Virus record (IMG/VR): IMGVR_UViG_3300045141_000322
Location: 1 to 39,840 of that record
DNA: 39,840 nt
Strand: one strand, 5' to 3'
Source: a virus
Below, in pieces: positions 25,812 through 35,783 of the stretch. The notes beneath the pieces are model-generated. The model did not search any database, was not told the origin of the DNA, and saw only the letters and a program-made list of their open reading frames with translations. The first letter of the stretch is position 1, and every line of letters starts with the position of its first letter. Position numbers and translations under genes: made by a program.

Positions 25812-27953
25812 TCAATCCTGTTCCTGTTGTTTGTCGCCCTGGAGCTGGCCGACCAGCGCCTGACGCAGCGCAGCACCGGTCAGGGCAGCCCCGGCAATCA
25901 CATGAGCCAAGGGGCTCGCGCGCTTATAAAAACGCGCCATCGTTTGGATCTTGGTGGCAATCTCACCATTCTTCGAATGGTTCTTGGATTTGGCGAGGTA
26001 ATCACGAAACTCCTGGTCCGTCGCATTGCGCTCGTACATGCTCTGAAGCGTGTCGTCAACCCCCGCCGACCGCCTCGCAGGAATGACGCTGGGCTCAGTC
26101 GTCTTTTCACCCGTCGCTCGCCCCCGCGTACGGAGGCGGTAGTCCTCTAGCGTCTCGCCCGGTTGCCGATCCGGAGAATCACGACCGCCCTCCCGCGCCC
26201 GTGACAGTTCATCTGGGGTCATCTGTTCTCGCGACGGGATCGTGCTCTCGCCTTCAGGTGACGGCGTGGCCGGCGCGTCGAGGCTCTGCACAACTTCACG
26301 GAGCCGTGTGCGCGCCGCCTTTCCCACGTCGGCCGAGTTCAGAAACGTCTCTAGTTCGTCACGCAATCCACCCTTGAATTGTCCCTGCTGATTCTTCAGA
26401 TGATCCAGAAACGCGCCGGCGGCATCTTCGAGCGCATACGCCCGGCGCCCGCCCCCGCGCGCTTCGCCGGTGTCCATCCGATCAATAATGTCCTCCCCGA
26501 GCGCGTCGAGATGGTCGGGCGTGAGTTTATTCATGCCAGAGCCGTTAGCATAATCCGGTACCGCCGTCTCCGTCGGCGGCGGTGGCTTCACGCCTTCGGT
26601 CGCGGTGACACCAGGCGCTGGCTGCGGCGCGTTCTTCTCCAGCGAGGCCACGAGTTGCTCACGCAGCGTGGATGGCGGCTCTGATGATGCAGCCGGTGCT
26701 TCAGGTACCGCCGAGCCTGCCGCGTTCACCAGTAATTCATCGTACTGGGCTTGCGTCATCGACGGCCGTCCACCAGCGGTCGTTGTTTGTGGAGGTGGAC
26801 CACTTGTGACCGTGGGCTCGTTTGCGGGTTGCTGGCGCACCTCTTCCAGTATCTGTTTAAGAACGGGCGCGGTGAGCAATGTGTTCGGCTCTGGGGGCAC
26901 CACCGGCGCCGGCACCGCATCGCGCCCTGGCGTCCACTGGTTCCAGCCCACGTTCGGGGAACCCATGACCGTCTCAGGTGAAGCTGTCCCAGTCGGCGTG
27001 GGCACAACCGGCGGCGGCTCAGCCGGTCGTGTTGCCGTCCACGGCTCGGTCCCCGGACCAGGCGTCGGCTTAGTAATCAGCGTCCCTGTGCCCGTCACTG
27101 GCGGCGGTTCCGGACGCGGTGGTTGTGGCACCGTCCACGGCTGTGTTCCAGCACCAGGCGCTGGCGGGGGTGTCGCAGCCCCAGTTGAGGTCGCTCCCGC
27201 ACCCGCCGTAAAGCCGCCTGCGGCATTCATCCCCACCGACTGTGCCGGACTCGGCGGCACCGGCGGTGGCGGCGGCGGTTCGGATTGCAGCGCACGACTG
27301 ATGGCACTAATGCCCTTGCCGCCAAATTTCAGAGCCGGCGGTAGCAACGCGACCGCTGCCGCGCTGGGGCTCTTACTCATAGCGCCATAAGCCGCAGCGA
27401 TCGGCGCCGAGGGCATCGTGGCATCGCCCACGGCGGTGATGCCTTGTCCCACCTTATCGGCACCGCGCAAGCCCGTATTGATGACGCCACGTACCGTCTC
27501 TGGCTCGACCGCACCCGCCGCTTTGCCAAAGAGGTACATCTGGCCCACGTCGCCAATGCCCTCTCCGACATCTTTCGCGGTGATATTGGTGACGCCTTTC
27601 CAAATCGCGCGGCCCGTCACGCGCGGATCGAAATTTAGTGGCGGCGCATTCTTTAACTCTGCATCGAGGCGTGCGCCTTCCTGTTCACGCGTCGGACGCG
27701 GCGGTCGATCTGCGAACGGGTTGATGGCATCCACCGTTTTCTTCACGCTGGTGCCGATGCCCTCCCCAACATCCTTCGCCGCCTGCCAGTAATAATCCAG
27801 GCCGGTATGCGGCACGGTTTTCTGGTCCGCGACAGGCGCTGTGAGTTTATCCAGCCGTTGTAATTCACTCTGCGTGAACTTCGAGAGGTCCGCTTTCGGA
27901 TTCTTATAGATCGTCAGCAGTTCATCGTCCGTGAAATCTTGCGGATCAGGCAT
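25812..27953 (-). CDS. Large internal/ejection-type virion protein with Pro-rich centre
   Basis: The 713-residue protein starts MPDPQDFTDDELLTIYKNPK. The first 220 residues are ordered with Gly/Ala-rich membrane-like stretches (IAAAYGAMSKSPSAAAVALL); a long Pro/Thr/Gly linker (about 230-480) with repeated GTEPWT/GTQPWT units follows; the C-terminal part is charged helix ending in a hydrophobic patch ASPLAHVIAGAALTGAALRQ. Position at the end of the structural operon and the architecture fit a podovirus DNA-ejection protein that enters the cell with the genome. No homology assignable. Confidence 0.6.
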   Translation of the reverse strand: MPDPQDFTDDELLTIYKNPKADLSKFTQSELQRLDKLTAPVADQKTVPHTGLDYYWQAAKDVGEGIGTSVKKTVDAINPFADRPPRPTREQEGARLDAELKNAPPLNFDPRVTGRAIWKGVTNITAKDVGEGIGDVGQMYLFGKAAGAVEPETVRGVINTGLRGADKVGQGITAVGDATMPSAPIAAAYGAMSKSPSAAAVALLPPALKFGGKGISAISRALQSEPPPPPPVPPSPAQSVGMNAAGGFTAGAGATSTGAATPPPAPGAGTQPWTVPQPPRPEPPPVTGTGTLITKPTPGPGTEPWTATRPAEPPPVVPTPTGTASPETVMGSPNVGWNQWTPGRDAVPAPVVPPEPNTLLTAPVLKQILEEVRQQPANEPTVTSGPPPQTTTAGGRPSMTQAQYDELLVNAAGSAVPEAPAASSEPPSTLREQLVASLEKNAPQPAPGVTATEGVKPPPPTETAVPDYANGSGMNKLTPDHLDALGEDIIDRMDTGEARGGGRRAYALEDAAGAFLDHLKNQQGQFKGGLRDELETFLNSADVGKAARTRLREVVQSLDAPATPSPEGESTIPSREQMTPDELSRAREGGRDSPDRQPGETLEDYRLRTRGRATGEKTTEPSVIPARRSAGVDDTLQSMYERNATDQEFRDYLAKSKNHSKNGEIATKIQTMARFYKRASPLAHVIAGAALTGAALRQALVGQLQGDKQQEQD

Positions 27954-27958
27954 GACAC

Positions 27959-29167
27959 TTACTGCTGCTGTTTCCGACGCTGGTTCAATCTATCAAGGAG
28001 CGGATCGCCCGTCGATCCCGCTGGTGCCGCGGCATCCGCCGGTGCCGCACCAGGGACCTTCCGTCCTTCGTTCTCCATGAAGTGGTTGCTGAATTGCTGC
28101 AGCCCCGTAATCGCGGCAATCATGGATTCCGGCGTGTGTTTCCGACTGAGCAGGGCATTGATTTTCTCAGCGCCCTGCACGCTGCGCATCCCATGCACAC
28201 CCATGTTCGCCAGCGCATAGGATTCAATCTCCCCCGCGAGTTGTGAAAACTCGGGCGGCGGATTTCCGATGAAATCCTTCAGCGTGTTGTAGTTCCCCAT
28301 CGAGGGGCCAATCTTTGCCGCGAAAACAGGGTCTTTGAGCTTCGCAATTAGATCATTTCCCGTCTGCGTCACCGCTTCCGCACTATCAAGCCGATTCGCC
28401 GTCGTCGCATTCGGGGGCTTTCGGTACGATTGACCACGCACCTCATCGGCCGTGAGGTACTTTCTGACGGGGCGCCCGTTCTCATCAACCGTATCGACGG
28501 GCATCAGTTTATTACCAGCCGATGCAGCAGCCGCCTGTTGTCTCGCTGCGGCGGCATCAATCTGCGCGGTAATCGCCCGACCGCGCAGTTCCGCCATCGT
28601 CGCGTCTTGGGCCGCCTTATCGCTCACGGACTGCCAGGCCCGTTCCGCCTTGTCCGTGGTATCAGCCTGTTTGAACGTCGGCGTTTTGGTCAGTAACCGA
28701 CCGATGACCGGCGATGGCGCATTCGCAATCGTGCCAGGCAAATTGGTCGGCCCTTGTGCTGGATCCGCCGCTAGTGCTTGGGGTGGTGCCGGTGCCTGAA
28801 GCATCTTGGGCACAGCGGTCAGGTACGGCGCCATCGGACTGGCGGCTGAGAAATCGGTCCCCGGCGGCATGGACTCATTCAGCGCTTGCCCTTCCTTGGA
28901 CACGCGATCCGCATTCAACTGGTCGTGATAGCGCCTGTTTTCTGCGGTGTTCGCCTCACGGTCCAGCGAGGTCTGTTTAAGTTGCTCTTGCTTGAACGCT
29001 TCATCTGCTTGGCTGCGACGTTGCGCTTCCGCGAGCGTGGCTTGCGCCTGCGCCGCCTGATTCGCCACGCGTGCCTGATTCAGCCGCTGCTCGATGATGC
29101 CGGCGACGGCATCGGCCATGCCGCCGGCCGCGCCGCTGAGTGCGCCGAGTGGTGCGAGGTTGCCCAT
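27959..29167 (-). CDS. Internal virion protein, coiled-coil rich
   Basis: The 402-residue product begins MGNLAPLGALSGAAGGMADA and has extended helices (EQRLNQARVANQAAQAQATL, QADEAFKQEQLKQTSLDREA), a Pro/Ala linker, and a C-terminal helical domain with EKINALLSRKHTPESMIAAI. Long Ala/Gln-rich helices are typical of internal core or ejection proteins of short-tailed phages. It is flanked by two other such genes. Confidence 0.65.
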   Translation of the reverse strand: MGNLAPLGALSGAAGGMADAVAGIIEQRLNQARVANQAAQAQATLAEAQRRSQADEAFKQEQLKQTSLDREANTAENRRYHDQLNADRVSKEGQALNESMPPGTDFSAASPMAPYLTAVPKMLQAPAPPQALAADPAQGPTNLPGTIANAPSPVIGRLLTKTPTFKQADTTDKAERAWQSVSDKAAQDATMAELRGRAITAQIDAAAARQQAAAASAGNKLMPVDTVDENGRPVRKYLTADEVRGQSYRKPPNATTANRLDSAEAVTQTGNDLIAKLKDPVFAAKIGPSMGNYNTLKDFIGNPPPEFSQLAGEIESYALANMGVHGMRSVQGAEKINALLSRKHTPESMIAAITGLQQFSNHFMENEGRKVPGAAPADAAAPAGSTGDPLLDRLNQRRKQQQ

Positions 29168-29169
29168 GC

Positions 29170-30069
29170 TTAGCTCCCGTAATCACTACCGTCATCGACC
29201 ACAGGTGGTGGCTCGACGGGTTGCCAGCCGTTCAGTTGATTCGCCCAATCAGTTCCAGGCTGGTCCGGCGTACCGGTACCGGGGGCACCTGGAAGATAGT
29301 TCCACCAATCGGTAGGACCAGTGCTCGGATCTGGCCCGTACTGATTCGGCGCTTCCACGCGGCTATCTTCGGTATTGCCGCTGTTGTCGATGCCGCCGGG
29401 GTTGCTACTCCCGCCGCCGCCGCCGAATATTTTCTTCAGCGCATTCGCGGCGCTACTGTTCCCGCCAGCCGCCGCTTTCGAGAGCGCGCTAATGAGCCCT
29501 GAGGAGACTGCGCCGGCGCCCGCCGCTTGCTCCCAGAAACTGGCTGATGGCATCGCACTCAGCGTCGGCGTCGGCAGAAACTGATTCGCGCCGCTGGTCG
29601 CCGCCGATGGCATCGCCCCCTGCGCGAAACTGCCCGGGTTGTTCAAGAGCGACGTGCCGTGCGCGGCCAGTGTCGCCCCGGCGGCCCTGGTCTCCGGGGT
29701 GAAGGCGTCCACGGAATTGCCGCCGTCAAACGAAATGGGCGTGATGTGGCTCTTCCCCAGATTCAGCGTCGGCGCCGTCGCGTTCTGCATCAGCGCGCCG
29801 CGAATCGCTTCGCTGGCGCCTTGCCCCGGCAGCCCCGACACGTACTTGTCGGCGGCCAGTGCCTGGGTGGACCGGTTAATGTCCTGCCCCGCCGCTTGCG
29901 TCCGCGCCGTCTGCGCGATGTTGTACAGCTCCGCATTGGTCCGGTCGCGCGCACTGAGATAATTCGCTTCCGACGCGCGACCCGCCCCAGCGCCTGCCGC
30001 GCTCGTACCCAGCATTTGCGAGATGTCGTCCCAGAAACTGGAGTCGTTCGGCGTGGGTGTGGTAGCCAT
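29170..30069 (-). CDS. Structural/internal virion protein with Gly-rich C-terminus
   Basis: The 299-residue protein starts MATTPTPNDSSFWDDISQML. The first half has helical Gly/Ala sequence (LSARDRTNAELYNIAQTART), the second half a GGGGGSSNPGG linker and a Trp/Pro-rich tail (WWNYLPGAPGTGTPDQPG). Co-located with ejection-type genes. No recognised family; a minor virion component is inferred. Confidence 0.6.
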   Translation of the reverse strand: MATTPTPNDSSFWDDISQMLGTSAAGAGAGRASEANYLSARDRTNAELYNIAQTARTQAAGQDINRSTQALAADKYVSGLPGQGASEAIRGALMQNATAPTLNLGKSHITPISFDGGNSVDAFTPETRAAGATLAAHGTSLLNNPGSFAQGAMPSAATSGANQFLPTPTLSAMPSASFWEQAAGAGAVSSGLISALSKAAAGGNSSAANALKKIFGGGGGSSNPGGIDNSGNTEDSRVEAPNQYGPDPSTGPTDWWNYLPGAPGTGTPDQPGTDWANQLNGWQPVEPPPVVDDGSDYGS

Positions 30070-30078
30070 AGAATTCCC

Positions 30079-31095
30079 TTACAGCCCGAGCAGGTCGCGC
30101 ACCTGCTGTTGTTTCAGCAGCGCCTGGTAATACGCGCCGGTCAGCCCCATCTGGTCATTGGACTGCTGGTTCTGATTCGTGATGCTCTGCTGCCGCAGAT
30201 ACGCGTCGAGGTCAGCAATCTTGAGCTGCGCCTGCCGCGCTTCATCGGCGGTGAGCACATTCGCGCCAGTGCCGAGCAGCGCCACCAGTTGCTGCCGCCG
30301 CGCCAGCGCTTGCTGCAGCACGGCATTCCCCGCAAAGGTGCCTTCGCGCTCGCCGGTCTGCTGAAACGCCTGGGCCATCTGCTGGTCCATCGCGCCGGAC
30401 CCGCTCATGCCCTGCGCATTGAGCCGCTCCGCAATCGCCTCGCGCTGCTGCTCCAGCATCCGTTGATTCGAGACCCGATTGGCCTGAATCGCCGGGGCAA
30501 TATCCGGATCGTCCATCGTGACGCCCGGAGAATTGATAGCCGAGAGCAACGCATTGCGAATCGACTGGTTGTACGCCGTCACAGCCGGATCAATGGGCGT
30601 GGACACCGACGGCGGTGTCGGGGCCGCGCCACCATTCCCGCCGCCGCTGACTGCCGATGATCCGCCCGTCAGCCCCTGACTGATGGCCCATTCGGCTTCG
30701 GTGGACCCCGTGCCCGGGTGGAAAGACGAACTACCGGACGGTTGCGCGGGCGGTGCGACAGACGGCGGGGGCGTGGACGTGGTATTGGACGGCGGCGGCG
30801 TCGTGGGGCCAGGATCGTTCCCGCCGGTGACTGGCGGCGGTGTCGGCGTCGTACTCTTGGCGCGATACGCCTGCGCTTCCGGAGAGTCGTAGATGGCCTT
30901 GTCGATCGCCACGACGTTCCCGCCATACTGCGGATCGTTCAGCCAACTGTCATACTCCGCTTGGCTGCCCGAGCGCCCGAGCGAACTCTGGTACGCATTC
31001 CCGACTGCCGTGGAAGAGTCTGGAGTGGACCATCCTGGCGACGACGCATTCGTCGTGGGGTCACTCGCATATGGGTCTTGGTCATCGCGTTGCAT
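30079..31095 (-). CDS. Internal virion protein candidate
   Basis: The 338-residue product has a low-complexity first third (PPPVTGGNDPGPTTPPPSNT), a segment PQYGGNVVAIDKAIYDSPEA resembling small DNA- or wall-binding modules but unassigned, then helical C-terminal sequence LEQQREAIAERLNAQGMSGS and ALARRQQLVALLGTGANVLT. Organisation is like its neighbours: disordered linkers joining helices. Placed among the ejection-type genes. Confidence 0.6.
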   Translation of the reverse strand: MQRDDQDPYASDPTTNASSPGWSTPDSSTAVGNAYQSSLGRSGSQAEYDSWLNDPQYGGNVVAIDKAIYDSPEAQAYRAKSTTPTPPPVTGGNDPGPTTPPPSNTTSTPPPSVAPPAQPSGSSSFHPGTGSTEAEWAISQGLTGGSSAVSGGGNGGAAPTPPSVSTPIDPAVTAYNQSIRNALLSAINSPGVTMDDPDIAPAIQANRVSNQRMLEQQREAIAERLNAQGMSGSGAMDQQMAQAFQQTGEREGTFAGNAVLQQALARRQQLVALLGTGANVLTADEARQAQLKIADLDAYLRQQSITNQNQQSNDQMGLTGAYYQALLKQQQVRDLLGL

Positions 31096-31106
31096 GTGCG
31101 GTTCTC

Positions 31107-31682
31107 CTACTTCCCGATAATCTGCCAGCCGTGACCAATCGGGTCATACCAGACCCAGGTCGCCGTGGTCGTCCCCAACGTAAAGGTCGGCCCGCCCGGA
31201 CACAGAAACTGATTCACAAAACTTGAGGATGCGTGGCGATGGAGAAACACGATCGCGTTCGCCCCGACATTCACCAGTAACTTGTAGCCGCCCCCGAGTG
31301 CTGTCGAAGCATTCATCCCCGTGAGTTGTGTCGCCGCCCCGCCCGTCAGCCGCACCTGCGCCGCCTGGTCGAACCCCGCCGGGTTGTAATTCGCCACCAC
31401 GCCGGTCGTCAACGTGACGGAAATCGTCAGCGTCTGCGAGAACTGCAACGGCATCGGCAGAATGGGCGAAAACGATGACGCCCCCGTGGTCTCGTTCGCG
31501 ACCATCACCGTGCCCGGAGGATAATTCCCGGTCTGGGCAAAGGTCTGCGACGACAGACTGTCCACCATCGGCCCGATGGGCGCAAGCCCCGCATAGAGAT
31601 AATCCAACTCTGAGACCAGAAAGCCCCGCGCGCTCTCCCACGGTCCCATCAGTTTTTCGCGGAAACGGAAGCTGAACGCCAT
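31107..31682 (-). CDS. Tail-associated beta-structured protein
   Basis: The 191-residue protein starts MAFSFRFREKLMGPWESARG and then reads as alternating strands (LQFSQTLTISVTLTTGVVAN, AIVFLHRHASSSF), ending with a Trp-containing strand TATWVWYDPIGHGWQIIG. It directly follows the large tail protein gene. A tail-tip, fibre-adaptor or plug role is plausible from beta content and position; no family recognised. Confidence 0.6.
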   Translation of the reverse strand: MAFSFRFREKLMGPWESARGFLVSELDYLYAGLAPIGPMVDSLSSQTFAQTGNYPPGTVMVANETTGASSFSPILPMPLQFSQTLTISVTLTTGVVANYNPAGFDQAAQVRLTGGAATQLTGMNASTALGGGYKLLVNVGANAIVFLHRHASSSFVNQFLCPGGPTFTLGTTTATWVWYDPIGHGWQIIGK

Positions 31683-31684
31683 AC

Positions 31685-33649
31685 TTACTCAGCCGCCTGG
31701 TCTTTCAGGTAATTCACCGTCACCGCATCAATCGCCCAGCGATTCGCAATCGCCACCGCATCGCGCCAGGCGAACTGCACCGCCCAGCAGGCGCTCATGG
31801 AACTGGCATCCACCAGGCACAGCACCCGCGTCTCGTTACTGGCTGAGGGCGTCAAATTCACCGTGGACACCTGAAACTCTTTGCCGAAATCCCGTGTGAT
31901 GACCTGCTGCAAGACGGTGCCGCTCGATGCCGGCGCCATCAACGTGGCCTGCGCCACCGTGCAGTACGCACCCATGCCGCCCAGCACGTATGGCTTGGTG
32001 AGCAGCACCGCCTGAAACGGCGTCCCGGCATCATCCGTGACGGTATCGTCATCGCACTTCCAGAGGCGCTGCACGCCCTGCCACTGCCCGATATAGGGCT
32101 TTAAATCATGCGAGGAACTCGCCGCAATGATGCGCGCCAGCATCAGCGAACAGCGGGCATTCGCACTCGGCCCGTCATGCACCGACCAGCCCGAATGTTC
32201 GATGTCAAATACCACCTTGGTGTCCGGATCGCCACCGGTCCCGGTCGCGTACCAGAACCAGACCTGGCGTTTCTGCGTGTGATAAATCGTGTGCGCGACC
32301 ACCGCCGCCGCGTCGAGATTGATGGTCTTAGTCGGCCCTTGAATCAGATCCTCAATCGGGAGGCCCAGATATTCCAGACCGACCACCCCGAGCCGGTACG
32401 GCCCGCGCGTGCTCATGAAATAGATGACCGGATTGCCTTCGGCATCTTCCCCGAGGTCGATGGAATTCTGACTGATGGCCCCGATGACTTTACTGACCGG
32501 ATAGAGACTGTAGGGCTGCGCGGCGTTCCCGGTCGGCGTCAGTTTCCACACCTGGCGGTATTTGAACGCGTAGAACGCCCCGAACACCGGGCCAATTAAC
32601 CCGGTCGGCGTGCCGCTATCGACTTCGTCAAGGTCGATGTAGTTCTGCAGCGGCACGCGCTCTTCATCGCCAATATTGGTGCTGCCGGCAATGGCGGAAA
32701 ACTCCAGCCGGTTCTGCGGGTCGGTGGAAACAAACGATCCGAACCCCAGCACCCGGTTCTGGTCCACCGCCAGAAACCGATACGACCGCTGCAGGGTATA
32801 GGTGCCTTCCGACGCGGAAATCGGCAGCGCCCCAAACGCCGCCCCCTGCGTGGTGTCCACATACGACAACGTGCTCACCGGGAGCCGGACCACGAGAAAC
32901 CACGTTGCCAAATCCAGCGAGATTTCCAGTTCCCAATGCGTCTCGCCCTCGCCCGTAAAGCCGGTCGGGGTCACCAACACACCAGCCCCCGTGCCGCTGG
33001 GCGTAAAATAGCCCTGCGGCCCATGTTCGCTGCGCCGAATCACGACCCCGCCACTCATGATGACCACGCGGATCCGATAGCCGCGGCCAAACGCGGGGTA
33101 GGTGCCCGATCCGGTATCCACCGCCGTAAATACGCCTGGCGGCGGCGCGAGCCCGCAGCGGCGAATGGTGTCGGTGGCCGGATCCCAGCAGTGCAACCGG
33201 TTCTGCGCCGACTGGTAGGCGAGCATGTACTTGCCGTGAATGCTGGCGCCCTGCACGTCCCAGCCCTTGCCCGTCACGACATCCGTAATCGGCGGTTTGA
33301 ACACCCCGGTCGAAGGCGTGAAGCGCTGCACCGCAATGGTCGGTGTCGCCGCGTCATCCGCCATCCAGACCGCCGCTTGTGTCTCGTCAATCCCTGGCAG
33401 ATGGCGGCCGAGAAACGAGATGACCCCAGTAATCGGATTCGGGCCGCCCAGCCCCTGCAACGCATAAGCGCTCGCGCCGCTACGTTTGCGGCACACCGTC
33501 GCCCGCCACCAATCGACGTTGAGCGCCTCGACACATTCGCCGCCGCGACCGGCCGAGGGGTCGCGTAACGACAGCGGCGGTTCGGTGCCGTTGCGCCCGC
33601 CGCGCAGGTCGTTGATGATGAGCCGGGGTTCGGTCGCTTCGCGTCCCAT
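31685..33649 (-). CDS. Large tail tube/stabilisation (nozzle-like) protein
   Basis: The 654-residue product is beta-rich throughout with recurring short blades (GGRNGTEPPLSLRDPSAGRG; NRLEFSAIAGSTNIGDEER; GAFYAFKYRQVWKLTPTG; PVIYFMSTRGPYRLGVVG), which resembles the propeller-like tail proteins of the P22 gp10/T7 gp12 group that form the lower short tail. It follows the adaptor gene with a one-base spacing, the usual podovirus order. The assignment is by fold pattern and context. Confidence 0.7.
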   Translation of the reverse strand: MGREATEPRLIINDLRGGRNGTEPPLSLRDPSAGRGGECVEALNVDWWRATVCRKRSGASAYALQGLGGPNPITGVISFLGRHLPGIDETQAAVWMADDAATPTIAVQRFTPSTGVFKPPITDVVTGKGWDVQGASIHGKYMLAYQSAQNRLHCWDPATDTIRRCGLAPPPGVFTAVDTGSGTYPAFGRGYRIRVVIMSGGVVIRRSEHGPQGYFTPSGTGAGVLVTPTGFTGEGETHWELEISLDLATWFLVVRLPVSTLSYVDTTQGAAFGALPISASEGTYTLQRSYRFLAVDQNRVLGFGSFVSTDPQNRLEFSAIAGSTNIGDEERVPLQNYIDLDEVDSGTPTGLIGPVFGAFYAFKYRQVWKLTPTGNAAQPYSLYPVSKVIGAISQNSIDLGEDAEGNPVIYFMSTRGPYRLGVVGLEYLGLPIEDLIQGPTKTINLDAAAVVAHTIYHTQKRQVWFWYATGTGGDPDTKVVFDIEHSGWSVHDGPSANARCSLMLARIIAASSSHDLKPYIGQWQGVQRLWKCDDDTVTDDAGTPFQAVLLTKPYVLGGMGAYCTVAQATLMAPASSGTVLQQVITRDFGKEFQVSTVNLTPSASNETRVLCLVDASSMSACWAVQFAWRDAVAIANRWAIDAVTVNYLKDQAAE

Positions 33650-34339
33650 TTACCAGCCCGGGTACATCCCACCCAACCGGGAGCGCGAGACCCGCGACGG
33701 CAGATTGGTCGGCTTGTAATCCCGCGGATTATTAAGCCAGTGCCGCATTTCCTTGAACCCGGTTTCCAGGTCTTGGCGTGCGGTACCGGATCGGGTGTCC
33801 GCCTTGCGCATCCACTCTTCATAACAGGCCGCTTCCACCAGCAGCCAGTGATACTCGTACGGCAACAGGGGTTGCTCCGCGCCCGACACTAAATCCGGGG
33901 CGGTCTGCTGCGAATCAATGGCATAGGTCAGCACACCAGTGGGCGTCGGCCACAACAACACCTGGAGTTGTGGCAGCGGCGGCACAAACAGCGTCCAGGT
34001 CACCGGCACCCAGACCTCCGGAATCCCCGTCATCTGTTGCCCCGGATCCTGTTCGCGCACCCAATACAACGAGGCCATCCGCAGCGCCGTCGGCGTGGTG
34101 GTCTCGAAGATTTTCTGGACGCGGCGCACCGACGCGGGCAGCAAATACAACTGCTGACCGGCCGCCGACGGGAACGTCGCCGTCGTCACGTCACGCAGCA
34201 GTTCCACCCCGGGCCGCGCCAGCAACCGCTGGTGCCAGATATTGATCCACTGCCGGATGCGCGTGACGACCTCGGTCGCCGGGGTGTCCGCATACCCGGT
34301 GCGCCGATAGGTCGTCAGCTCGATGTCGTTCAGCGTCAT
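33650..34339 (-). CDS. Head-to-tail adaptor (tail accessory) protein
   Basis: The 229-residue protein starts MTLNDIELTTYRRTGYADTP, has helix VVTRIRQWINIWHQRLLARP, a beta section (QLYLLPASVRRVQKIFETTT), and a helix with EYHWLLVEAACYEEWMRKAD followed by a basic tail. This helix-beta-helix layout and length match podovirus connectors of the P22 gp4/T7 gp11 type that dock under the portal. It lies between a capsid-linked gene and the large tail protein, consistent with that. Confidence 0.7.
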   Translation of the reverse strand: MTLNDIELTTYRRTGYADTPATEVVTRIRQWINIWHQRLLARPGVELLRDVTTATFPSAAGQQLYLLPASVRRVQKIFETTTPTALRMASLYWVREQDPGQQMTGIPEVWVPVTWTLFVPPLPQLQVLLWPTPTGVLTYAIDSQQTAPDLVSGAEQPLLPYEYHWLLVEAACYEEWMRKADTRSGTARQDLETGFKEMRHWLNNPRDYKPTNLPSRVSRSRLGGMYPGW

Positions 34340-34341
34340 CG

Positions 34342-34983
34342 CTACGCCACCTGGCGCGCGTCAATCTGCCGCACCACATCGCGCAGCCACGTCACCATCG
34401 GCATCACCCCCGCCCGATCGGCATCGTCGCGGTACGGGAAGCTGATGTCGATGCGCCGCAGATGCCCGAGGTCGTTGCGGTGCTCGCGCACCTTGAACAG
34501 CATCATCGAGCCATCGGATTTGCCCACCCAGTAGTCACCTGCGACCAGCCGGTTGAACAGCGTGAGTTCCTCGACGGTGTCGGTCGTGCCGTCGATAGGA
34601 ATGCCGTTGAACACCGTGAATTCACACTTGAGCGCGGGCCGCGGATGGTCGCGGTCGCCCTCGGGGTTGTAGACCGACACCATCGGTGCCGGATCGTTCT
34701 CGGGCTTGAGCGCTTTCTTCATCGCGTAGGCGTTCGCTTCGGCGCTGCCTTCGTTCGCCACGCGAATCGCCGCCGCAATCCCCTCGGCCGTCATCGGCAC
34801 CTGGGGCGCCACGGTCTGCATCGCCGCTTTCACGGCGCCCTCGATAATCGAGCCGAGTTGTGCCGGGGTCAGCGCCACCAGTTCCGGTTTCGGCTCGCGA
34901 TCCGGTCCCGGCTCCGGATCCGGCATCGGCGTTTCCGCTTTCCCGAGCGGCGCGTTCTCCGGAATCCCAAAATTCTTCGCCAT
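34342..34983 (-). CDS. Hypothetical head/tail-junction-region protein
   Basis: From the ATG at 34983 (AGGAG seven bases upstream) the product is 213 residues, starting MAKNFGIPENAPLGKAETPM. A Pro/Glu-rich N-terminal linker leads to a helical segment LGSIIEGAVKAAMQTVAPQV and a compact C-terminal domain (EFTVFNGIPIDGTTDTVEEL, VREHRNDLGHLRRIDISFPY). Not a recognised family; position between the capsid-associated gene and the adaptor suggests a virion component. Confidence 0.65.
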   Translation of the reverse strand: MAKNFGIPENAPLGKAETPMPDPEPGPDREPKPELVALTPAQLGSIIEGAVKAAMQTVAPQVPMTAEGIAAAIRVANEGSAEANAYAMKKALKPENDPAPMVSVYNPEGDRDHPRPALKCEFTVFNGIPIDGTTDTVEELTLFNRLVAGDYWVGKSDGSMMLFKVREHRNDLGHLRRIDISFPYRDDADRAGVMPMVTWLRDVVRQIDARQVA

Positions 34984-35034
34984 ACATGGCTCCTGAAAAA
35001 CGGGGGGAACCATCCGCGTTCCCCCCGACGTGTG

Positions 35035-35769
35035 TTACCCGAGCTTGAGAAACACCAGATTGTTCTTGCCGCCGACGCCGACCTGCATCATCACGCCGAC
35101 CGGCGTGCTGGTGACCAGGTTGGTGGTCGTCATCACATCGACGCCACCAGGCACCGTCGCGCTGTTGAGCACCGCCACGCCAATCGCGGGCGTGCCGACA
35201 ATCAACGTCGCGCACGGGCCATACGTCTGCACCCAGCCGTACTGCCCGGCTGGAATGATCGACGACGCGACCCCGACCGGCATCCCGGTCAGCGCCGCGG
35301 GGCACTGGATGACGCCGCTGAACGGATTGGCGACCAGATCGACGCGTGACACGCCGGTCAGCGCCACCGGCAGCGCATCCTCCGGTCGCAGCGTGACCGT
35401 CAGACTGCCGCCAGAGAGCGCGGCCGGATGCCCCGCAATCTGGAGCGTGTAGCCGTTCCCCGGGGCGGTATCGATATAGAGATACCCTTCGGCGTACTGC
35501 CCGGCGGCGGCGGCCGTCGCGCCCAGAATCATCGTGACCTGCGTGGCCCCGATGCTGGCGATGACCGGGGTCATCCCCAGATGCAGCGGCACAATCGCGG
35601 GGCTCTGCACGAGATTGCCCGCGACCAGATCCGCGACACCCGCTTTGACGTAGCGGAAGGTCCGGCCATCACGCGTGCGGGCAATCGCCCCGAGTGAAGC
35701 AGTGGGCGTGACCGACGCCGTGAAGCCGTCTTGTCCGATAGCCGTGGGTTCCTGTGTGAAGGTTGGCAT
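35035..35769 (-). CDS. Capsid decoration-type protein
   Basis: The 244-residue beta-rich product starts MPTFTQEPTAIGQDGFTASV. SLGAIARTRDGRTFRYVKAG followed by VAGNLVQSPA is like small head-decoration or cement proteins that begin with a (L/V)G..(V/A).T.DGR.(W/F).Y.KAG strand pair. It directly follows the major capsid gene in transcription order, the usual place for such proteins. Longer than classic decoration proteins, so an additional domain is present. Confidence 0.6.
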   Translation of the reverse strand: MPTFTQEPTAIGQDGFTASVTPTASLGAIARTRDGRTFRYVKAGVADLVAGNLVQSPAIVPLHLGMTPVIASIGATQVTMILGATAAAAGQYAEGYLYIDTAPGNGYTLQIAGHPAALSGGSLTVTLRPEDALPVALTGVSRVDLVANPFSGVIQCPAALTGMPVGVASSIIPAGQYGWVQTYGPCATLIVGTPAIGVAVLNSATVPGGVDVMTTTNLVTSTPVGVMMQVGVGGKNNLVFLKLG

Positions 35770-35783
35770 GACTCATTCCCTCC